A DNA stretch of 64,000 nt from JBGLNJ01 sp041300525 (GTDB lineage: Bacteria; Chloroflexota; Anaerolineae; Fen-1058), in NCBI GenBank assembly GCA_041300525.1, contig JBGLNJ010000001.1:1984001-2048000 (forward strand), given 5' to 3'. Both the position numbers and the translations under genes were made by a program. The first letter of the stretch is position 1. Each line of letters begins with the position of its first letter. Below are positions 41,654 to 48,591 of this stretch, one piece after another. Below the pieces are notes generated by a model. It was not told where the DNA came from. It ran no database searches and saw only the letters and a program-made list of their open reading frames with translations.

Positions 41654-42919
41654 AGGATAGAAAACGCCATGTTACCCCATCAAGATTGGGCAGCGAACCC
41701 TGATCCCGTCAGCAGGGCTTATCTTCGCCTGGCATTTCACATAGACCATCACGTGCCTGGTTTCATTGACGCCTACTTTGGCCCACCCGAATGGAAAGCT
41801 GAAGCGGAGGCGGAAAATGGTATATCACTCCAATCTCTGCAACGGGACGCCGAAGCCTTGCTGCGGGATGTCAATACTCTTCCTGATCCAGATGGACTGC
41901 GCCGCGAGTGGCTGTCCAAGCAAATCACGGCCATGATTGCTACACTGCGTCGCCTCCAAAGGGAAGCACTATCGGTCGAAGAGGAACTGCGACTGGTATA
42001 CGATATCTGTCCTCAATGGACTGGCGAGCGAGAATTTGAGGATGCCCTCTATACCCTGGACGAGTTGCTGCCTGGAACGGAACCATTAGCCGACCGGCAG
42101 GAAGCGTGGGACGCACAATTCCAGGCGCCAAAGGAAAAGCTTTTGCCGCTGTTGGCAACCTGTCGAGGTGAAGCCCGACGCCGAACCCATCAGCTTTTCA
42201 CACTGCCGGAAGGCGAAGAGATCGTGCTGCAAATCTACGAAGGACAGTCATGGTCAGGTTATAACTGGTACTTGGGCAGTTTCCGCTCGCGTGTGGATAT
42301 AAACGCCGACCCACCGCTGCGAGCCAATGCCATGCTTCCACTGATAATACACGAAGGCTATCCTGGTCACCATACCGAGCACGCTCTCAAAGAGCAGCAA
42401 CTCTATCGGCAGCAAAGGCGGGCAGAGGCATGTGTGCAACTGATCAATGCGCCAGAATGTGTCATGAGTGAGGGTGTTGCTGACCTGGCTCATGAGGTTA
42501 TTTTTACCGATCAAGAATTGAAAGCCTGGCTGCAAGGGTTCTATTTTCAAGTCAGCGCCCCGTGTGCAGCCAATGTGGCTCACGATCAGGCCATTGTGCG
42601 GGCACGCAAACAGTTGCGCTCACTGTGGGGTAATGCAACCCTTTTGCTCCATCGGGATGGAGTGGACGAACAAACTGTTGTAGATTACCTACAAAAGTAT
42701 GGCGCACTCACCGAAAAGAAAGCCCGGCGGGCATATCGCTCCATATCGAACCCCTTGCATCGCTTATACGCGTTCAGCTATCAATATGGATACGAGCTGC
42801 TCCGCCGCTATATCGAAGCTGGTGATCGCATCGCTCGCTTCCGAAAACTGCTCGAACAGCCTCTCACTCCTTCGCGCATCGAGAAATGGATCGAGCAGCC
42901 ACTGAACGTCTCACCTTAA
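41642..42919 (+). CDS. DUF885-like protein, putative metallopeptidase
   Basis: About 425 residues. Zinc site HEGYPGHHTEHALK (a HExxGHH-type signature) and the later Glu in SEGVADLAHEVIF are intact. The N-terminus starts YLRLAFHIDHHVPGFIDAYFGPPEW as in the family. Start uncertain: the frame is open to 41588, and the ATG at 41642 lies inside an inverted repeat; neither has a strong ribosome site. Lower GC and different codon use from its neighbours are visible by eye, which may point to transfer. Distant from the DUF885 protein at 7703. No signal peptide. Confidence 0.75.
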   Translation: MLADRIENAMLPHQDWAANPDPVSRAYLRLAFHIDHHVPGFIDAYFGPPEWKAEAEAENGISLQSLQRDAEALLRDVNTLPDPDGLRREWLSKQITAMIATLRRLQREALSVEEELRLVYDICPQWTGEREFEDALYTLDELLPGTEPLADRQEAWDAQFQAPKEKLLPLLATCRGEARRRTHQLFTLPEGEEIVLQIYEGQSWSGYNWYLGSFRSRVDINADPPLRANAMLPLIIHEGYPGHHTEHALKEQQLYRQQRRAEACVQLINAPECVMSEGVADLAHEVIFTDQELKAWLQGFYFQVSAPCAANVAHDQAIVRARKQLRSLWGNATLLLHRDGVDEQTVVDYLQKYGALTEKKARRAYRSISNPLHRLYAFSYQYGYELLRRYIEAGDRIARFRKLLEQPLTPSRIEKWIEQPLNVSP

Positions 42920-43014
42920 ACTCTTGGTACGGTTTTTCCCCATCACCCTCGGACAAACCGTTTGAGACATGTCTTCCACAATCCGGCCATACAACTCTGA
43001 GAGCTTGGTGCTGT

Positions 43015-43299
43015 CGAGCACTGGGAAGCCAGCGCGGCATTGCCATGTGCCTGGAAAAGTTGGTCGGCATTGCCGTGGCGCGCGGGCAGCCGGAGGGCGC
43101 AGCGCGGCTATTGGGAGCGACGGAAGCATTGCGCCAGGCCATCACGGCCCCCATGGGCGCAGCGGATCGCGCCGACTATGAACAGTCTGTCGCCCTGGCG
43201 CAGGCCAGGCTGGATGAACACACGTTTGCGGCGGCGTGGGCCGAGGGGCGCGCGATGACGATGGAACAGGCAATCGCCTATGCGCTGGCAGATAGCTGA
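43015..43299 (+). pseudogene. C-terminal remnant of a LuxR/MalT-type regulator
   Basis: About 94 codons match the end of large ATPase-TPR transcriptional regulators: GIAMCLEKLVGIAVARGQPEGAARL and FAAAWAEGRAMTMEQAIAYAL. These endings are very common in Chloroflexota. The sequence upstream in this frame is unrelated and no start exists. The main protein (about 900 residues) is missing. Confidence 0.7.
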
Positions 43300-43482
43300 T
43301 CGGCACTCTCTAGCCGTCGCTGTGTGACCGCCGGTGATGAGCCGTCGGCTTTTTTTCATGCACGGCGCAAGACATCAACAGCCGCCCGGCTCAGAGGCGA
43401 CTTGACCTCAACCTGTTTTCGGCTACAATTCGCCCACTCGCGACCGTGACGCGGGGGCCGGAGAAATGGAAAGGGGAGACGG

Positions 43483-43803
43483 GTGACAAAACATCAAGAC
43501 GAAATAGTGTTTCGCGAAGCGGGTGGCAAGGCGCGCTGGCTCATCCAACATATAGACGAACTGGGCGAGGATGAACGCGCGCTCTTGCTGGCTATGGTCG
43601 AGTTGGACAAAAACGTCGGCCGCGAGTTGACCGACGAAGAGCATGCCGCATTGGACAAGCTCGCCGCCGAAATGCGCGGCTTTGACCCGGCGGGGATCCA
43701 GGACGCCGTCCAAAAGATGGTCGAGGGAGAAACCAAGCGCCAGCCCGTTCAGGGTTGGCCGACGGGTCTCGGTCGCAAGGCGGAGCGTGCCAAGAAGAAG
43801 TAG
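43483..43803 (+). CDS. Small acidic hypothetical protein
   Basis: 106 residues from a GTG at 43483 with GGGGAG upstream. Rich in Glu and Asp in the first 80 residues, mainly helical by composition, with a basic tail (RKAERAKKK). No signal peptide or membrane helix. No family recognised. Stands convergent to lipA with a shared terminator, with no other gene in its transcript. Confidence 0.55.
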   Translation: MTKHQDEIVFREAGGKARWLIQHIDELGEDERALLLAMVELDKNVGRELTDEEHAALDKLAAEMRGFDPAGIQDAVQKMVEGETKRQPVQGWPTGLGRKAERAKKK

Positions 43804-43805
43804 GA

Positions 43806-43830
43806 AAGGGCCGGGAAATTCCCGGCCCTT
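43806..43830. terminator. Bidirectional terminator
   Basis: AAGGGCCGGGAA-A-TTCCCGGCCCTT, a 12-bp perfect stem between the convergent small protein gene and lipA. Confidence 0.8.
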
Positions 43831-43833
43831 GTG

Positions 43834-44751
43834 TCAGCCGATTACGAGTTCCCGCGCCTGTCGCTCCGCGTTGTAACTGCTGCGCACCAGCGGCGCGGAC
43901 TCGACCCAGCGAAAGCCCATCGCCAGGCCCGCGCGTTTGAATTCGGCAAATTCCTCCGGCGTGTAATATCGCTCGATGGGGGCGTGATCTTTGGTTGGCT
44001 GAAGGTACTGTCCGACTGTGAGAATATCCACGCCGACCGCGCGCAGGTCGAGCATCGTCTCCAGCACCTCTTTCGTCGTTTCGCCCAGGCCCACCATGAT
44101 GCCGGATTTGGTGATCTGCTTCGGGCTGAGTTTCTTGGCGTTGGCGAGCGTCGTCATGGCCCACTCGTAATGATCCTGCGGCTGAACCTGCTTGAACAGC
44201 CGCTCCACCGTCTCGACGTTGTGGTCATAGATGTCCGGCTGTTCGTCAATCACCATCTTGAGCGCGTCGAGGTTGCCCTTGAAATCGGGCGTGAGCACTT
44301 CGACGGTGCAGCCGGGCTGCCGCTCGCGGATGCGGCGGATGAGCATGGCAAAAATCGGCGCGCCGCCGTCCTTGCGCTCGTCGCGGTTCACCGACGTGAT
44401 GACGGCGTGCCGCAAGTTCATGGATTGGACGGCCAGCGCCACGCGCTCCGGCTCTTGCCAATCCAGTGGGGCAGGACGGCCCGTCTTGACGTCGCAAAAG
44501 CGGCACGAGCGTGTGCACACGTCGCCCAGGATGAGAAACGTCGCCGTGCCGCGCCCCCAACATTCGCCGATGTTGGGGCAGTGGGCTTCCTCGCAGACCG
44601 TGTGAAGCTCTTTGCTGCGCATCAAGTCCTTGAGCCACTCGTAGGTTTCACCTGTCGGCGCGCGAACCTTGATCCATTCGGGCCGGCGCATCGGCTTGGG
44701 TGTGTCTTGAACTTGTATCACGGGAACATCGACCTTTTCATTCTCCATCAC
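43834..44751 (-). CDS. lipA: Lipoyl synthase
   Basis: 305 residues. Radical SAM enzyme that inserts two sulfurs into octanoyl groups of lipoyl domains. The auxiliary cluster motif CEEAHCPNIGEC, the SAM cluster CTRSCRFC, and the C-terminal Arg-Ser-Ser-Tyr (RSSYN) are all present. Cytoplasmic. lipB is not adjacent. Lipoate need suggests a glycine cleavage system or 2-oxoacid dehydrogenase elsewhere in the genome. The small coiled-coil gene at 44785 precedes it on the same strand by 33 bases. Confidence 0.96.
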   Translation of the reverse strand: MMENEKVDVPVIQVQDTPKPMRRPEWIKVRAPTGETYEWLKDLMRSKELHTVCEEAHCPNIGECWGRGTATFLILGDVCTRSCRFCDVKTGRPAPLDWQEPERVALAVQSMNLRHAVITSVNRDERKDGGAPIFAMLIRRIRERQPGCTVEVLTPDFKGNLDALKMVIDEQPDIYDHNVETVERLFKQVQPQDHYEWAMTTLANAKKLSPKQITKSGIMVGLGETTKEVLETMLDLRAVGVDILTVGQYLQPTKDHAPIERYYTPEEFAEFKRAGLAMGFRWVESAPLVRSSYNAERQARELVIG

Positions 44752-44784
44752 AATAAGCCTTCCTCACGTAGTAAAGAGCCACAA

Positions 44785-45093
44785 TCAACGACGATTCTCG
44801 ATGATGATGTCACTCGCCATAGGGCCGGGGGGCAGATGATCCAGTTCCCAACGAGTAGCCTGTTTCTCTTCCTCCGGCAGATTTTCCCATTTGGCGGCCA
44901 GGCGCAACTCTTCCCGAGTCGGTTCGCGGATAACGCCTTCGGCCTTGAGCAAGGCGATCAACGCAACTGGATCGAGAGACTGCGGCGTGGGAACTGTCTG
45001 CACATGTTCTTCCCTTGTCAACCGGCGCACTGTTGACTCGAGTCGCTCTACGCGCTGTTTGAGTTTTGTCAGTTCAACCTCAATGGTCGCCAT
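44785..45093 (-). CDS. Small coiled-coil protein, unknown function
   Basis: 102 residues. An N-terminal heptad helix (VELTKLKQRVERLESTVRRL) is followed by a stretch LDPVALIALLKAEGVIREPT and a Pro-rich end. The layout recalls small antitoxin-like proteins that partner a PIN-domain toxin, but no toxin is adjacent. It lies just upstream of lipA and may share its transcript. No firm family. Confidence 0.55.
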   Translation of the reverse strand: MATIEVELTKLKQRVERLESTVRRLTREEHVQTVPTPQSLDPVALIALLKAEGVIREPTREELRLAAKWENLPEEEKQATRWELDHLPPGPMASDIIIENRR

Positions 45094-45166
45094 TTTGACC
45101 TCGCAGAATAGCTGCTTTCATTTTACCACAGAACCAAGCAGCATTATCCAAACGCCGCGTTCCGTC

Positions 45167-46336
45167 TCACGGCCTCGGGCCTGCCATCTCGCAAATTGAC
45201 TCGGCCAGCACCGCCACGCCGCGTTCAATCTCATCGGGACGCGCAAAGCTAAAGGCCAGGCGCAGGTTCCTTTCACCGCCATTGCCGGCAAAGAAACTGG
45301 CGCCCGGCGCGAAATGAACGCCGCGCGCACGGGCGGCCTCTCGCAGCAACTCTACCTTCATGCCTTCGGGCAGCGTCAACCAGACAAAGAATCCGCCGCG
45401 CGGGCGCGTCCACGTCACGCCAACGGGCATGTGTCGCTCCAACGCTTTCAGCGCCGTGTCACATCGGGCGCCATAAACTTGCCGCAGTCGCGGGATGTGC
45501 GGCTCCAAGCGACCAGCCCGGCAATACTCGGCCACGATGTGAGCTGCAAAGGGACTGGCCCCGCCGCCCATCTGCACGACGCCGCAATCCACGCAGCGTT
45601 GGATGTGCGCCGACTCTGCCGTCAGCCAGCCCAGCCGCAAACCAGGCGCGAGAATCTTGGAAAAGCTGCCAATCCGCAACACGCCCTGTCCTTTTGCCAG
45701 CGCGTAAAAGCTCGGCGGCACATCGCCTTCAAAGACCAGGTCACGGTACACGTCGTCTTCGACGATCAAAAAGCCGTGCTCGCGGGCCAGCCTCAAGATG
45801 GCCTCTCGACGCGCGGTCGGCAGCGTCACACCGGCTGGATTCTGAAAGTTGGGGATAGTGTAAAGCAGTCTGGGATGCTTGCCCTCTCGTCGGAGCGCAA
45901 CCAGTTGCGTTTCCAACGCCTCGACGATGAGGCCATCGTCGTCAATCGGCACGGGACACAAGTCGCAGCCTTGGTCACGAAAGATGTGCAGCGCATCATG
46001 GTAGCTGGGCGCTTCAACCAGCACGACGTTGCCGTGTCCAGCATAGAGACGGGCGAGCATGTCCACTGCCGCCGTCGAACCGGCGACGATCATCAGGTTG
46101 TCGTGTGTCAGGCCCAGTTCCTCTTCGCGGTTCAGCTTGTTCACCAGGTATTCGACGAGCGCCGGTGCGCCTTGCTCCTCGCCATAGGCCAATGCCAATC
46201 GGACTCGCGGGCCGCGCAACACAGCGTCCGCAGCCGCGCGCAAATCGTCAACGGGCAGCGTGCTCGCGTCCGGGTGACCAACAGCCAGCGAGATCACATT
46301 GGGCAAAATGCCTTGTGGCAATACTTGATCGGACAT
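45167..46336 (-). CDS. PLP-dependent aminotransferase, class I/II (2-aminoadipate type)
   Basis: 389 residues from an ATG with GGAG upstream. Fold-type I aminotransferase close to the LysN/2-aminoadipate and MocR-derived group: ISLAVGHPDAS, TIPNFQNPAGVTLP, EDDVYRDLVFEG, and the PLP lysine in GSFSKILAPGLRLGW, with the carboxylate-binding Arg in NLRLAFSFA. Interconverts amino and 2-oxo acids, which could feed the KOR and IOR enzymes. Monocistronic and divergent from the zinc-ribbon protein gene. Confidence 0.9.
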   Translation of the reverse strand: MSDQVLPQGILPNVISLAVGHPDASTLPVDDLRAAADAVLRGPRVRLALAYGEEQGAPALVEYLVNKLNREEELGLTHDNLMIVAGSTAAVDMLARLYAGHGNVVLVEAPSYHDALHIFRDQGCDLCPVPIDDDGLIVEALETQLVALRREGKHPRLLYTIPNFQNPAGVTLPTARREAILRLAREHGFLIVEDDVYRDLVFEGDVPPSFYALAKGQGVLRIGSFSKILAPGLRLGWLTAESAHIQRCVDCGVVQMGGGASPFAAHIVAEYCRAGRLEPHIPRLRQVYGARCDTALKALERHMPVGVTWTRPRGGFFVWLTLPEGMKVELLREAARARGVHFAPGASFFAGNGGERNLRLAFSFARPDEIERGVAVLAESICEMAGPRP

Positions 46337-46373
46337 TCTGAATCTCCGAGCGCATTGTACGCCATGCGCCATT

Positions 46374-46402
46374 TTGACGCAAGCAAGGTGTGGGTGTATC
46401 AT
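46374..46402 (+). promoter_or_regulatory. Promoter of the zinc-ribbon membrane protein gene
   Basis: TTGACG (46374-46379), 17-base spacer, TATCAT (46397-46402); start near 46409 and ATG at 46426 with AAGGAG between. Confidence 0.6.
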
Positions 46403-46425
46403 TCGGTCCAGACAAGGAGTCACGA

Positions 46426-47055
46426 ATGAACGCTACCTGCCCCCGCTGTGAAACAGTCAGTCTGGTGAGCGCGCAAGCCACGCGCTTTGTTTGTAAGACG
46501 TGCGGCCTGCGTTTCTGTCACGAGTGCCGCCACTGGAAGATGGACCGCGAGCAAAGCTATTGTGTGAGGTGTGGCGCGGCGTTCTCCGTTCCTCCACCGG
46601 TGATGCCGCAACGGATCTTGGCCGCGGTGCTGTACGTTCCCTTCTTGCTGGCTATTTTCCTTGCGCCGTTCGTCCGGCTGCAATTCTGGCAAATCCTGCT
46701 GGTCGTCATCCTGGCGCCGCTGATCTACACCTCGATCTATCTAAGCCTGTTCTTTCGCCACACCAACCTGACACAAGCTGTACGTCGTGAAGCGATTTTG
46801 CTCGCCCGCCGCACGTTGACACTGGCCGCGGTCGCCTACATCGTGCTGACACTCGGCAATCAAATGGCTCTGATCGTCGGAGTCGTCGTCACCGTTGCGC
46901 TGGTGCTGGTCGGTCTGGCCGTTCGCCGCGCCGACGTTGGGGTCATCCGGGAATTGCAGGCCAACCGGCGCACGTGGGAAGCGATCCTTTCGATGTCGGG
47001 ACGGGACGTACTCCTCATGCGTTTCCCCGACCTGCGCCACCGCGCGAAAGCGTAG
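46426..47055 (+). CDS. Zinc-ribbon membrane protein
   Basis: 209 residues from an ATG with AAGGAG upstream. Two or three zinc-binding knuckles in the first 50 residues (CPRCETVS, CKTCGLRFCHECRHW, CVRCG), then four hydrophobic segments at about 58-75, 80-100, 120-140 and 145-165. A cytoplasmic zinc ribbon tied to a four-helix membrane region suggests a regulatory or scaffold role. It precedes a Ser/Thr kinase gene on the same strand. No named family recognised. Confidence 0.65.
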   Translation: MNATCPRCETVSLVSAQATRFVCKTCGLRFCHECRHWKMDREQSYCVRCGAAFSVPPPVMPQRILAAVLYVPFLLAIFLAPFVRLQFWQILLVVILAPLIYTSIYLSLFFRHTNLTQAVRREAILLARRTLTLAAVAYIVLTLGNQMALIVGVVVTVALVLVGLAVRRADVGVIRELQANRRTWEAILSMSGRDVLLMRFPDLRHRAKA

Positions 47056-47123
47056 GGGCGATCCTCGCGTGGCGGGTTGCCCAAGCCCTCGAATCGCCTT
47101 CCGCGAACAGATGGCGCTGGTAG

Positions 47124-47151
47124 TTGTAACCTTGCCAGAATCGGATACAAT
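47124..47151 (+). promoter_or_regulatory. Putative promoter of the kinase-topoisomerase gene
   Basis: TTGTAA (47124-47129), 16-base spacer, TACAAT (47146-47151). Leader of about 30 bases to the ATG at 47188. Confidence 0.5.
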
Positions 47152-47187
47152 ACACATCCAGAATTGAACCGACGCGAGGTATTGGCA

Positions 47188-48591
47188 ATGCCACTTGCGC
47201 CCAACCAACAACTCTACGAATACCGCATCGTGCGCCGACTCGGACAGGGAGGATTCGGCACGGTCTACCTGGCGCACGACACGCTGCTGGATCGGCCTGT
47301 CGCCATCAAGGAACTCACCATCACTCGCCAGACCGACGAGCAAGCCCTCAAGCGTTTTTGGCTAGAGGCGCGGACAGCGGGTGGACTGAACCATCCCAAC
47401 ATCGTCACCGTCTATGCGCTCAAGGTCGAAGGCTCCAATGTGTATCTGGTGATGGAGTGCGTTGGCGGCAGCTTGCGCGGCCTGCTGGAAAAGCGCGGCA
47501 AGCTGGACATCGAGCAGGCCGTCAAGATCGCCATTGACGTGTGCGAAGGACTGGCCGCCGTTCACGCCAAGGGCATCATTCACCGCGACATCAAGCCGGA
47601 AAACATTCTGCTGACCGAGGATGGCCGCGCCAAGGTGAGCGACTTTGGCATCGCCCATGTCCCGCGTGACGCGGGCGGAACCAGCCTGACGCAGGCGGGC
47701 TTTCAACCGGGGACGTTGGTGTACATGTCGCCGGAGCAAGTGTTGGGCAAGCCGGTGGACGCGCGCAGCGACGTGTACCAGGTGGGCGAATTGCTGTACG
47801 AGATGCTGGCGGGCCGGCATTACATTGACCTGGCCGAGATCGAGCGGCAGGCGAGAGATTCCACAGGTGGCAATTCACTGAGGATGCAAGCCAAAGTGTT
47901 TGACTTGCTGGCGGATGCGATATGCGTCAAGCCTCCAGCCCCCCTGAAATCCCTGCGACCAGAGATCTCAGGTCAATTGGCGACAACCGTCGAAGCCGCG
48001 TTAGCCAAGAACCCTGCGCAACGTCCGTTAGATGGGATAGCCCTTTCGCACCAACTGACTGACTGGCGCAGTGGACAGCCTCAGCAACAACCCCGCACTG
48101 ATGGCACTCGCCGACAATCTCCCTCACAGGCAAATCAATCGGAATTTGTCACCAAGCCTGAACAACTGATTCACAATGGAATTCTGGTGCCACCGGATCC
48201 GCCGTACTACCAGCTGACGCTCACGATTCGCGGCGAGCGCAGAGAACTTGAACCGCACCAGGAAGAAATGGCGATTGCTTGGGCACGCAAAATCGGCACG
48301 GAGTACGTACAAGATTCCGGATTTTGGAAGAACTTTATGCGCGATTTTAGCGCCGCGCTAGGCATCAAGCCGCGGCTTTCCGTGGACGAGGTTGACTTTG
48401 GTCCGGCGCTAGAGATCGTGCAGGCCGAACGTCTGGCGAAAGAACAACTGACGCCGGAAGAGCGCAAAGCGTTGGCGGCACAACGCAAAGCCGCACGCGA
48501 GCAGCTCAAGGAAAAATACGGTCACGTCACTGTGAACGGTGCCTTGATTTGCTCGGTGATGTGCTTGACGGTGTCCTGCGAGCAGGTGTAG
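47188..48591 (+). CDS. Ser/Thr protein kinase fused to the N-terminal domain of a eukaryotic-type topoisomerase IB, 3' truncated
   Basis: 467 residues as read. Kinase domain (about 10-285): G loop GQGGFGTV (19-26), Lys41, catalytic HRDIKPEN (132-139), DFG, and SPEQVLGKPVDARSDVYQ. A Gln-rich linker (about 290-325) leads in frame to HNGILVPPDPPYY, RELEPHQEEMAIAWARK, NFMRDFSAAL, and KEQLTPEERKALAAQRKAAR, a close match in order to the Topoisom_I_N region of eukaryotic topoisomerase I. After EKYG (about residue 448) the match ends and the frame reads antisense of hdrA. The catalytic core and active Tyr of the topoisomerase are missing. GAGG precedes the ATG. The fusion is seen; whether it is biological is open. 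Confidence 0.7.
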   Translation: MPLAPNQQLYEYRIVRRLGQGGFGTVYLAHDTLLDRPVAIKELTITRQTDEQALKRFWLEARTAGGLNHPNIVTVYALKVEGSNVYLVMECVGGSLRGLLEKRGKLDIEQAVKIAIDVCEGLAAVHAKGIIHRDIKPENILLTEDGRAKVSDFGIAHVPRDAGGTSLTQAGFQPGTLVYMSPEQVLGKPVDARSDVYQVGELLYEMLAGRHYIDLAEIERQARDSTGGNSLRMQAKVFDLLADAICVKPPAPLKSLRPEISGQLATTVEAALAKNPAQRPLDGIALSHQLTDWRSGQPQQQPRTDGTRRQSPSQANQSEFVTKPEQLIHNGILVPPDPPYYQLTLTIRGERRELEPHQEEMAIAWARKIGTEYVQDSGFWKNFMRDFSAALGIKPRLSVDEVDFGPALEIVQAERLAKEQLTPEERKALAAQRKAAREQLKEKYGHVTVNGALICSVMCLTVSCEQV

